Below are positions 12,807 to 22,510 of a stretch of DNA of 64,000 nucleotides, in pieces. How positions within the stretch are numbered: the stretch's first letter is position 1; each line of letters begins with the position of its first letter. The stretch is taken from contig JBANDB010000002.1 in the NCBI GenBank assembly GCA_037576215.1, positions 2,604,001-2,668,000 of the forward strand. The letters are read 5' to 3'. A program made the position numbers and the translations under genes. A model generated the notes under the pieces. That model ran no database searches, was not told where the DNA came from, and worked only from the letters and a program-made list of their open reading frames with translations. Source of the DNA: Armillaria gallica (lineage: Eukaryota; Basidiomycota; Agaricomycetes; Agaricales; Physalacriaceae).

Positions 12807-14208
12807 TCAGAACCTGTGATTTGACTTTTCGCAAAACTCCAAACATCCGCGAGACACCAAAGTCGGCATTTTTGTCGTAATCATGCCAACGATGTCTTGA
12901 AATGTGGGGGGATTATCCGGCCAGGTCCACCGCCTCCCCAGCATTGGTCCACCACCACCACCTTCAAGACCAATTGATCTGAGGGTATCCTCGCTCTTGA
13001 GGGCATGCCAATATGGACTTTCAGTCTCGACAACAAAGTCGACCTGCCGGAGGGAAGGATAGCTTGGACCGGAAAGAAGTCCATCGAGATTGGCCCAAAC
13101 AGGGAGATCCTCATAGGACCGGAAGTCGTCAGGCGTGTAAAATATGAAGCCGACCATGACGCGCATCATCCAGAGGTTGGGAAATGTGACATGGTGCAGA
13201 AGACGTTCAATGTCGTCTAAATCATTCGGAATGAGACCATGAGGTGATCGGATGTTTAAAGTTTCCAGTGCCGTGAAACTTTTTAAAGCAGCAGTCGCGA
13301 TGAAATGGTCTGCGTATATGATAAGTGATATGACCATCCGCCGAAACACAATTGCACTTACCTAGCATGGGATTGACTTTCCTAGGATCAGAGAAGTGTT
13401 GCCGGTGCAATTCAATGCCGAGATGGAGATGTTTAATACCAGCACCGACAGCACTGAGAAACATATCCACGGAGGAGGAAAGTTGAGATGCTGTAAGTCC
13501 GATATTTGTTGGTAAGCATTTCCAAAGGAATGTGAGCTCAGTCAGATCGCTGGTATCAAAGGTTCGCCCTGAAAGCCACGACAACATATACAAGTGGTTT
13601 GCGGCACTTTCGACCTCGAGACTCCTCAAACGTCTGGAAACGCCGTCGACGTGGTCATGTAGTAAGGACGCGATACTTTCGTGGGAACCCTCCGAGTCGA
13701 TTGTTGTGTCCGAGACGTTGAGGCTCCTCAAGCCGACCATATGCGACATGAAATGCAGCAAATCTTCTGGTCGCCTAAACGACACCCCGTGCATCTCCAA
13801 GTGTTCCACTCTTGTCAAATGACAGAGAGCATCCAACTCCAGTTTTCTCAAGGAGTAAATATCAGAAATAAGTAGAGATTTGACGTTTGGAAGCCGGCGT
13901 ATGAGCTCAAGGGTGGCGGGACCTTCAAGAAAAGGATCCAATACGACAAATGGTGGAGATTGACGCCAGCCGTGGCCCCATAGGTCCAGTATGGTCACAA
14001 AGTCAGCGAGATGGGGATATGCAGAGAATTTCTGGTTCCAGGGAACACAATCGGATTCGAGGGATAGCTGGATTTGAGAGAAGAGAAACGGCTAGGCAAG
14101 CATGCACCAGGTACGGCAGACAAGGCAGCACGCCGAAAAGGTATTCCTGCAGTCTTCTACACGTCGCAAGATTTCCAGAATCAGTTCTGGAGGGATTATA
14201 GGCGTCAT
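12807..14208 (-). pseudogene. F-box protein, family 1, single nonsense codon
   Basis: Start ATG at 14208-14206 (MTPIIPPELILEILRRVEDC). Exons 13362-14208 and 12807-13309 are joined by a normal intron (GTAAGT...CGCAG) and would give 449 residues. The F-box (ACCLVCRTW) is followed by a TAG at 14094-14092 in the sequence MLA.PFLFSQ, where the intact paralogue at 7.1 kb has a glutamine (LLVQPLVF), so one C-to-T change explains it. Everything downstream is open: LPNVKSLLISDIYSL, LYMLSWLSGRTFDTSDL, ALKSFTALETLNIRS and IVGMITTKMPTLVSRGCLEF. Either a very young pseudogene or one read from a downstream methionine. Divergent from the F-box pseudogene at 14.6 kb. Confidence 0.85.
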
Positions 14209-14612
14209 GGCTCAAACACGACTTCTTTGGTGCTGCAGTCCGAACGGCGAAATCAGACATGGTTACAATTTTGACTCGTATATTGAGAGGCTTACCAGTG
14301 CACAGCAAAACCCTATATCTTCAGCCAAATATGTACCCGAGGATAGTCCTTAGCTTGTCGAGGACACGAGCGTCGTACATCGAGATCGTGGTTTAGGTGA
14401 CGCGACGATGGCGTGAGAAAATAATTCGACTCCTCGGCCTTAATTCTCACGCCTCTCTCTTACCATCTTCTCCACGTCGTACTTGAACAGGGATCCACCT
14501 CGCCTGGCGAAGAATTTGGAATTTATCGTGGTGAGCTTGCCTACTCATGGGTTTATTTACATCCAGGTCTCATGTTTGCATTTCAAGCTACGCCAACCTT
14601 GAAGTTAACCTT

Positions 14613-15971
14613 ATGACACCCATTCCTCCAGAACTTGTGTTGGAGATCCTGAGATGCTTGACCAACGAATTTAGGGCATGCTGTCTAGTCTGTCGTGCTT
14701 GGCGCCGGCTTACCCAACCTTTTGTCTTTTCCTCGCTCACCGTGTCTCTCGAATCGCACTGAAGGTCTTGGAACCGAAAATTCGCCACATATCCTCACCT
14801 CGCCGGATAGGCCACCTGCTTCGACATGTGGGGTGCATACTCGGTGGAGATGAATATTGTAATGTCGGACGAACCTCCATTTCTCGAAAGTGCTGAGACA
14901 TTGGAGTTCGTGCGCCAGCTCCCAAATGTCAAACACTTGGAAATAGAGGACTTTTACTTACCGAGCAAGAGGGCGATAGAAGTTCTGCGCCATTTTACAC
15001 GCCTGGAGCGTCTGGAATTTCACGTGGTGGTGCTCAAACAGCCAGGGGAGTTGTTGGATCTCATGTTTCAAATGGTCAACCTGAAGGACCTGCGCATCAC
15101 AAGCATGGAAGTCAGAAGTCCCAACAAGGGTCCGATTGGGCCCACACTCCATAACCATGTCGACGCCGTTCCAAAACGGCTGAGGAATCTCAAACTCCAA
15201 GACGCCACTAGAAGTTTATATATCTTTTCCTGGGAGCCTTTGATCTCGATGACCTCACCGACCTCACCTTGACTTGGGAATTCTTCCCCATGATACGCCA
15301 TCCCAATGAACCTAAGTTTCTAATCGAACCTCAAGTTTCTTCCCATCTCGATCCGTTTCTCAGTAATGCGGGTACTGCGGTCAAACATCTACGGCTCGAG
15401 ATCGAAGCTCTCAAGTTGGAATCCCACTTCAATTGCATGCGAGGTGAGTCAAACCACCTTCTTTAAACTGCCACCTTTGATGAATACTCACGTAGCACAT
15501 TTCATCGCGACGGGAGCGTTGCGTAGGTTTACAGCGCTAGAAACCTTGGACATCGACTCAACAAACCCTTACTTCAAGAATGATGAAGCGCAACTAGTTG
15601 ATATCGAGCGTCTTCATGGAGTCTCGCTCACAAACCTTCGGAAAATACGTATCGCGGTGGGCTTCACCCTAAACACTCTTGATCATCTTCCATCCTATAA
15701 ACAACTCCCCTCCTGGATTAGTCTCGATGGGCTCCTTGACGGCCTAAAGTTTCCTTCTCTTCAGCAACTCAAGATGATCATCGAAGTGAGAAGCAGTCAT
15801 CGGAATGTCGTGGGATGGGAAGACTCTGATTCCGATGAAGAAGATGCTCCTGATGTCGACTTTCGTCAACCGTCGCTGGATGACGTTGTCGCCATGATCG
15901 CGGAGAAAATGCCGAAGCTGACGTCTCGGGGACTTCTGATGTTTTGTCCTGCTGTGAGCAGCGTGTTGTAA
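14613..15971 (+). pseudogene. F-box protein, family 1, multiply disrupted
   Basis: Begins MTPIPPELVLEILRCLTNE and ACCLVCRAWRRLTQPFVF, then meets TGA at 14761 (context SLESH.RSWNRK) and TAG at 14809 (HLAG.ATCFD), both in the same frame. The frame continues through LPNVKHLEIEDFYL to LYIFSW at about 15232, where a deletion of roughly 8-10 bases relative to the paralogues shifts the frame before AFDLDDLTDLTLTW. An intron with GTGAGT donor near 15443 leads to AHFIATGALRRFTALETLDI and the usual tail DDVVAMIAEKMPKLTSRGLL. Three lesions make it a pseudogene. Its last 50 bases are repeated at 22509, linking it to the downstream segmental duplication. Confidence 0.85.
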
Positions 15972-17308
15972 TCCATCGGAGAACTATAATGCATGTTATT
16001 CAATTTCTATCAGATGGTCAATGTAGACTTCCGGACGCTATATATACAATCGAAAGACCGCCGATTATTCAGTAGGTACTTGCTCTGTTATCAGACCTGG
16101 ATAAGGTGATGAATCCCGCTCAGCTGATTGCGCATCATGTTTTCCCATCAATTAGCTGTTCCTTTCGTCTTGAGCATACACAACAATAGCATTTCTACAC
16201 GGGACAATCGCCCCGGTTGTATGCTAAGAAAGAGCTGCATTGTCCTGTATGATGTCATTGATGTGATAGGAATGACAGTAGAAAAGGGTTGGCACGAGGA
16301 GAGAAGTTCACACACTGTAGGCGCCAGGCAATAGGCACACCCTCTTTCTATCTCGGACATCGAAGACGCTAGCAACGAACATGTCGCGACAACCGTTACC
16401 CGTCAAGAAGCTCTCACAAAATATAAATCCTGTGATACCTCGCATGCCTGGAACAACTTGGGCTAGGAGCAAAGATTTCTACTGGGAGATTAGCATCTTC
16501 CTCGTAAGTCCAGATTTTACTATCATGCGACCATGCGCTGAAGAGGCAGGACCGGAAGGTCGAAGATGTATTATTCCGTGTGCCGAGATATCAATTCATC
16601 GAGAAATCGGAGACGTTCAGAGCCATGTTCACGCTGCCGCAGACTGAAACTGACACCGTCGAAGGCGATTCCGACGATAACCCTATCCAGCTGCAAGGTG
16701 TCAGTAAAGCAGACTTTGAGCGACTGCTTAAATTCATGTACTCTCAGTAAGACCTCCGCTGATTTGATTGTTGTTGATAAGTTGATGGATAACTTAGGAA
16801 CGGGCTGTCCCCGCGAGAAATATCGCACGAGGAATGGATATCAATCTTAAAGCTCTCGACGATGTGGGAGATGACCGAAATACGCAACACTGCTATTTCA
16901 GACATCCTGGAGCGTCAACTGAAGATTGATGCGACAGAGCGAATTTCCCTAGGCCAAGAATATGATGTGCCAACGCTGGTGACTTCCGGAATCGTTAGTC
17001 TGGTCAACCAACGGGGAGGAGTGTCTGAAGAGCAGGCACTGATTCTTGGTTTTGAGATGGCACTGCGTATACAACGTATACGGGTGAAGCTGCTAGAGAA
17101 CAGGCTGAGTACGTCGTCCATGTTTTCAGAAAGTGACGTTCGCGCTGTGGCAAGAGATATATTTCATGGGGAGCGGTCTTTCTCGGAGCCGGTGAAAGAG
17201 GTAGAGGAATTCGAGGCAACGAGGAACATGATTCCTGGAATGCCTCTGAGCAGGCCCAGTGATCCGAGTCCGTATACAGTGGTGAGGCGCAATCGCCGCG
17301 GCGGCTGA
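15921..17308 (+). repeat. Segmental duplication, copy A (F-box tail plus BTB gene)
   Basis: Aligns with copy B at 22509-24095. Shared sequence begins in the last codons of the F-box pseudogene (acgtctcgggg), continues through the intergenic DNA (actataatgcatgttat, ccatcaattagc, cgggacaatcg) and covers the BTB gene. Intergenic parts are diverged with an insertion of over 100 bp in copy B near 22.9-23.0 kb. Confidence 0.85.
16381..17308 (+). CDS. BTB/POZ domain protein, duplicate A (273 aa)
   Basis: Fifth BTB gene. Exons 16381-16503, 16559-16746 and 16798-17308 join in frame to 273 residues with the same phases as the other family members. Exon 1 ends ARSKDFYWEISIFL; exon 2 begins VEDVLFRVPRYQFIEKSETF and ends FERLLKFMYSQ; exon 3 contains EEWISILKLSTMWEMTEIRN and ATERISLGQEYDVPTLVTSG. 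Closest relative is the copy at 23.2-24.1 kb: about 97 bases of exon 3 are identical between them. The C-terminus differs from that copy, ending in an Arg/Gly-rich tail. A TATA-like atataaat at 16421 lies inside exon 1 and is not a promoter. Confidence 0.87.
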
Positions 17309-17796
17309 GTAATCGCACAGCCACCCAATATGTGAAGCCCGCTTTCCGTGCTTTCCACGTCGACTCTTCAACATATTCCTCACTTCATATTGCATCTCTA
17401 CTTGTCAAACATCATTAATATAGCTATAGATATGCAAACTTAACCTCTAATAACATAAATCACTCTTGGGGCCACCTAGGCGCGCTTCGCGACGCGATTG
17501 TCACGGTGATGTCACGCATCTTTTTACAGTAATGTGACGTGAAATTAAAGGTACATTCTGGACTGATACACCCACAACTCGGCTTTGGTTTATAGAAAGA
17601 AAAATACCAGTAGACTAATACCTAGAACTTGGCCAAAGCAAAATTTCGAAATTATTGGTGGATCCCTGATTTTGCATTGCTACAGAAGGGCATGAAGGCT
17701 CACATAAAAATTCGTTTTGGCCAATTTTCATACAAAGATGCAAATCTATTGTTTTGATGCTAATATACGCGATAATTGGCCTTCCGGGCGACAGAA
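17309..17796. other. Gap between BTB gene and large palindrome
   Basis: AT-rich, no supported gene. Presumed 3' UTR of the BTB gene followed by repeat-flanking DNA. Confidence 0.4.
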
Positions 17797-18462
17797 TCAC
17801 TCCTGTGATTGGCCGGTAATATCCGGGGGTTAAATACTCTGTGGTAATTTTACCTGTAATTGTCCCGAAAACATGCGCGAGAAAACACATCAGAAAATAC
17901 ATGCCGTGTTTTCATTTGTATTTTTGCATGTAATTTGATCCGTATTTGGTGGGAGAACACATGGTAAAAACACCTGAGGTAATTTCGTGCGTCATTACTG
18001 GAAGGAAACACGTGCGAAAACATGCTTGGTGTTCTCATTGGTAATTATGCAAAGAAATTACGGATGTAAACACCCATGAAAACACAAAGGGTGTTTTCAT
18101 CGGTAATAGTCACCTTGAAATTTACCAAATTTGGAAAAAATCCACCCAGTTATTACTGATGAAAACACCCTTTGTGTTTTCATGGGTGTTTACATCCGTA
18201 ATTTCTTTGCATAATTACCAATGAGAACACCAAGCATGTTTTCGCACGTGTTTCCTTCCAGTAATGACGCACGAAATTACCTCAGGTGTTTTTACCATGT
18301 GTTCTCCCACCAAATACGGATCAAATTACATGCAAAAATACAAACGAAAACATGGCATGTATTTTCTGATGTGTTTCCTCGTGCATGTTTTCGGGACAAT
18401 TACAGGTAAAATTACCACAGAGTATTTAACCCCCGGATATTACCGGCCAGTCACAGGAGTGA
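17797..18462. repeat. 666-bp near-perfect palindrome (312-bp arms, 42-bp loop)
   Basis: Left arm 17797-18108 is the reverse complement of right arm 18151-18462 with no gaps; I count six mismatches, all transitions, four of them CpG versus TpG. Ends read TCACTCCTGTGA on the left and TCACAGGAGTGA on the right. The 42-bp centre (18109-18150) is not symmetric. No target-site duplication is visible at the edges. The 62-codon open frames in both arms are simply the same sequence on opposite strands and are not genes. Foldback or MITE-like element is the best general label; a transcript through it would form a long hairpin. Confidence 0.92.
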
Positions 18463-18563
18463 ATGTTCAGCTTCACTTTTTGCTATGAGAAGGCCATGGT
18501 AAATATATACAAACAGAAATTCCTTTAGTGGGATTGCGCCTCACCATATACAGTACCGTCACG

Positions 18564-19179
18564 GTATTGACCCAACAATGTTACGTAACACGTGACCCGG
18601 TAAAGCGCTTCCGGATATCCGGCACCGCCACGATGTTCGTTTTTCATACCAAGTCCATGCGCCTTATATTTTCGCAGCGCGTGTTCCTTCTTCCATCATA
18701 AGGGTGTTCACCTGCAAGTCTATAATAACAATATTTATGCCTGAATACATGTATATCCATAGCGGCCACCAACTTGATAATGTCATCGAAGAAGACTGAT
18801 GTCTTGCTGATGTTTTGGCAGTCTCTACAAGTTTGATATCTTCCTGCCTTCGGTTCAATTGGAAAACCTTTTTTTTTTGCCTACTTTTCTAACATTTACA
18901 TAGTGTTCTAAAGATTCTATGTGCCACTACTTCATAATTTATCCTCAAAAATGGCTGCGAATCCTGATTCCGTGCCCAAATGTCTGAAAGATGTGTCTTT
19001 TAACATAAATGACAAGAGATACAGTAACTACTGAGTACCATAATGGTGGAAGAAGGAACACGCGCTGCGAAAATATAACGCGCGTGGACTTGGTATGAAA
19101 AACGAACATCGTGGCAGTGCCGGATATCCGGAAGCGCTTTACCGGGTCACGTGTTATGTAACATTGTTGAGTCAATACG
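18564..19179. repeat. Second inverted repeat, ~140-bp arms
   Basis: Left arm 18564-18702 and right arm 19037-19179 are reverse complements at roughly 95% identity, both containing the small palindrome ccggatatccgg and ending gtattga / tcaatac. The 335-bp centre is AT-rich with no recognised gene. Probably another foldback/MITE element; no clear target-site duplication seen. Confidence 0.85.
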
Positions 19180-19224
19180 GACCAACCATGCATCGCCACG
19201 TGGCTGCGCTTATCACTTGGAGCG

Positions 19225-19764
19225 GCTGGTCTGATACGTTACAGGACCTGCCAAAGGTGAGTACACACTTAGGTTTTTCGTCGTCCCCAACGTCGGAAAA
19301 AAGTGCCAAAATTGATATAATGAAAAATGAAAAATTTTCGATTTTAAGATCATTGAAGGCAACATGTTTTTTTCGGTACCATGAGAAAATTCTAAGTTGT
19401 ATCTAGTGCTGGGGCTCATCGTCACGACGTCATGTTCATCTGGCTCCACATCAATGTCTGCTATCATCAGAAATGAACCCATTGTCTCCAGGGACCAGCT
19501 TATGAACGTGGATGAGGAATCAACAGGGTGGTGTGAGAGAAAGAATGTCATAGGTACATAACGTAGGCCATTGGGCACGAGGGACTTGGGAGTTTTTTCA
19601 TGTTGCCAAAAAAACATGTTGGTCTCAATCATCTTAAAATCAAAAAATATCCACTTTTCATTATATCAATTCTGACACTTTTTTTCGATGTTGAGGATGA
19701 CGAAAAAACTAAGTACGAACTCACCGTTGGCAGGTCCTGCCAAATTCGTAACGTATCAGACCAG
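19225..19764. repeat. Third inverted repeat, ~150-180-bp arms
   Basis: Left arm about 19225-19398 and right arm about 19584-19764, reverse complementary at roughly 80% with small indels. Ends are ctggtctgatacg / cgtatcagaccag; the core block attgatataatgaaaa is shared. Older than the first palindrome by divergence. Confidence 0.8.
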
Positions 19765-20399
19765 TCCTTCGTATGAGTACTGGAAATGCTCCCCAAATTC
19801 AAACTCCGACGATGGCAGAGAAAAGTGGGATGTACCTGTATCTCTTTCAACACGTACTTTGGCGACTACTTTGTATGACAAAAAATGATGGAAAGACTAA
19901 TACAAAACTTTCTCCGGAAGCACATTTTTTAATTTCCTTCTCAATCGCCTGGTACCGTAGTTCGGCAAGCGAAATATGCTACTTCCAGTCATTAATCTAC
20001 AAAAGTAGCTCCGGAGAAGTCTTCAAAATAAACTGAAATGTATATCCCGCACTTTGTTTGAAGAAAAACGGAGCCCTGTGGACCTGTACAGGGAGCTGTG
20101 TTGATGAAGGCGGATACCTCCCCTAGAAGGAAAGTCACTAGTAATCAATGTGATTGTGTTCGCCACATCGACACGATCTTCTTCGATACCGTGGCGCATA
20201 GGAATTCCTGGGTCATCGAGAGGCCAATTTTGTAGTATAAAGAGAGAAAACGGGACGTCTTAATGAGAAGCGGACATCTGGTTGCCTTGAGTTACCGGAA
20301 ATTCCCAAAAGGGAAGGACCATTTTTACCGTTACACTTTTTTGGCAGGCGTTTCCAGTACTCATTCAATCAATACGGTTCACTGGCCCAAAAGGGTGTC

Positions 20400-20412
20400 A
20401 GTACTTAAATAA
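20400..20412. repeat. Left target-site duplication of LINE
   Basis: AGTACTTAAATAA, repeated exactly at 22006-22018 just after the poly(A) tract. Confidence 0.85.
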
Positions 20413-22005
20413 TACAACGTCTTGACAACAGGTGAAGAGCAGGTAGAAACCCTACAAACCTCCCTCCCCTCCCAGTACATAGGACGTCAAGGGCAATCAA
20501 CGAGCTCAAGAAGACGACGCAGCTCCAGCAACTCGCAACAATGATGGACCCGAACGACGAAAGACTGTACCCATTCTCAGAGCTTGCAGCTCCGTGGAGG
20601 CGCACCAAACGGGACTATGGGGAACGTCTCATCATAAGCGGGACAAATGGTCAGTCAAAAGATGAAGCAGCGCACCAACACAATAGCGACATCAAAAGAC
20701 TACAAACCCGCGACCATCTTCTGGTGTACACGGATGGCTCGCAACGCGACATACGGGGAAAGAAGCGAGTAGGCGCAGGAATAGCAGGATTCAGAGATGG
20801 AACTGTAGCATTCGAACTAAGCATGGGATTGGGAGAGAAAGCAGAAGTCTATGATGGAGAAATGGCAGCCCTCGCAATGGGAGCAACAAAAGCGACGAAC
20901 CATGCAAGCGAAGACAGTGAAGTGAAACACCTCCACTTCTTTGCGGATAACACATCGGCCATCGAGACAGTATTCGATCCCACACCCAGGACGGGACAGT
21001 CATTCGCAATAGTATTCCACCGCCGAATACGACAGTTCCTCGACATCGACCCATCCCATACAGTGGAAGTCGCATGGTGCCCGGGACACAAGGATGTTCA
21101 AGGAAACGAGCGAGCGGACTACCTAGCAAAGAGGGGGGCAGAAAAGTCAGCAGACACTCTGGGCAGAACAAGGGCCAATGCAAGAAGGGAAGCTAAAGCG
21201 AAGACAGCAGAGGAATGGAAGAAAAGATGGGAAGCCAGCCCTAAGCATGGACGATATGCGACGGCAAACAGATTCCCGCCATCTTTGAGGCCGACACAGC
21301 ACTTCTTGGACCTCGCAGGGAAAAGGGAGGTCTACGGCCAAGTCCTACAATGCAGAACAGGACACGGATACATAGGCGAGTACTACGCACAATTCGTACC
21401 AAGCGAGAACGTTGACTGCCCTTGTGGCGAACTCTTCCAGATGCGCGAACACATCATCCGTGAATGCCCCCTCTATGAGATACAACGGGGGGGGTACTCC
21501 GAAATGTATCAAGGACCCTGTACCTGCCGGACATCCTCGGCACCAAGGAAGGAATCGCAGGACTGAGCGAGTTTATTGAGAACTCCGGGGCGTTTACTAG
21601 ATCAGGGGAGATGCGAAGCCCCAGGCAGGCACCGGAAATGGAGGAGGATGTAGAAAGAGAGTGGTGGGAAGAAGAGGACGAGCCTGGATAGCAGCCGCCA
21701 CCCACGGGAACACGAGAGCACACCCATTAGGACGGAAAAGCATGACACGCTCATAAAACAACAAACGGCATCAGCCAAATGCAGATCCAGCTCAATTAAC
21801 CCACCATGGGGTACAAAAATACGTTCAAAGTCCGTTACTCTACTCCACATCACACGTCGAATCACCCGGGGAAATCAGAGGTATGAAGGGAGGGACTGGT
21901 GCAAGAGGGAAGGAGAGTGCCTGAGGACCTGTGCCTCCACCGCGTCTTAGTAGCTAGTGTACTTGCGGCGGTTAATTAAATGCAGAGCCCAAAAAAAAAA
22001 AAAAA
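20413..22005 (+). mobile_element. 5'-truncated non-LTR retrotransposon (LINE) with poly(A) tail
   Basis: The element starts inside ORF2 and keeps only the RNase H end, followed by about 300 bp of 3' sequence and a run of 16 A (21991-22006). It is bounded by a perfect 13-bp target-site duplication at 20400-20412 and 22006-22018. 5' truncation, poly(A) and direct repeats are the hallmarks of target-primed reverse transcription. Because the duplication is still perfect, the insertion looks recent relative to the surrounding repeats. Confidence 0.9.
20541..21566 (+). pseudogene. LINE ORF2 remnant: RNase H domain
   Basis: Type I RNase H with all catalytic positions visible: D in LLVYTDGS, E in EVYDGEMAAL, D in HFFADNTSAI and D in GNERADYLAKRG, preceded by the handle AWCPGHKDVQ. 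Downstream is a linker and a C-rich end (VDCPCGELFQMREHIIREC) typical of LINE ORF2 C-termini. The reverse transcriptase and endonuclease are missing. A G-run at 21486-21493 marks a frameshift: the natural continuation TLYLPDILGTKEGIAGLSEF is in the next frame and runs to a stop at about 21691. The frame stays open upstream of the first ATG to about 20460, as expected for a truncated ORF, so the ATG at 20541 is not a genuine start. Confidence 0.88.
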
Positions 22006-22018
22006 AGTACTTAAATAA
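21991..22018 (+). repeat. Poly(A) tail and right target-site duplication
   Basis: Sixteen A followed by the second copy of the 13-bp repeat (its first A overlaps the tail). Confidence 0.85.
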
Positions 22019-22020
22019 AC

Positions 22021-22510
22021 TCCGCATGGGTTGTGCCGCCTAGTGCCTGCCAGAAGACCACCTCATGAATATTGACGGCCCACGGCCGTCTCTACAGTGG
22101 ACCATGTCGTGTAATATGATGATGAGTATCGAAACCGTGACGAGCGGTAATCCGGGCCGACATCGAATTAGTTACTCTCATGTCGAAACCTTCAACTCTC
22201 GAAAAGATCGACGCTCAACATACAAAGGATATGGAATTGGCCTCATCGACGCTTGGGACATTGCCAGAAGATATCGATGTCTATCTTTCGATGAACCTTG
22301 TTTGCCCCAACGCTCATCTCATTAGTCGAGCGTCTGAAACAGAACCCACTGGCCAGCACATCCTCCATCTCTCTCATGGCAGAAATCAAACGGGCTAGCC
22401 CGTCGAAAGGGCCAATTGTGATGAAGATCGACCCCGCTCAGCGGGCATAGACCTACGCTCGTGCTAGGGCATCTGTCATCTCCGTCCTTACTGAGCCGAG
22501 CTGGTTTAAC
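22021..22510 (+). pseudogene. Indole-3-glycerol-phosphate synthase (trpC-type) pseudogene, 3'-truncated
   Basis: Aligns with the intact copy at about 24250-24680. It includes the start MSKPSTLEKIDAQHTKDMEL at 22180 and block [14 protein letters not shown] net 4-base insertion (gaaccttgtttgcccc against gaaccttgcccc) shifts the frame, a TAG replaces a CAG codon in the AQ.TYA segment near 22450, and homology ends at about 22509 in the TEPSWF motif, where the F-box tail begins. About two thirds of the TIM barrel is missing. Confidence 0.88.

Noticed and set aside
17850..18409. Two near-identical 62-codon open frames on opposite strands
   Set aside because: They are mirror images from the palindrome arms; no start context, splice or domain support.
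20541..21566. A cellular RNase H gene
   Set aside because: The frame is open upstream of the ATG, and poly(A) plus target-site duplication show it is a LINE ORF2 end.
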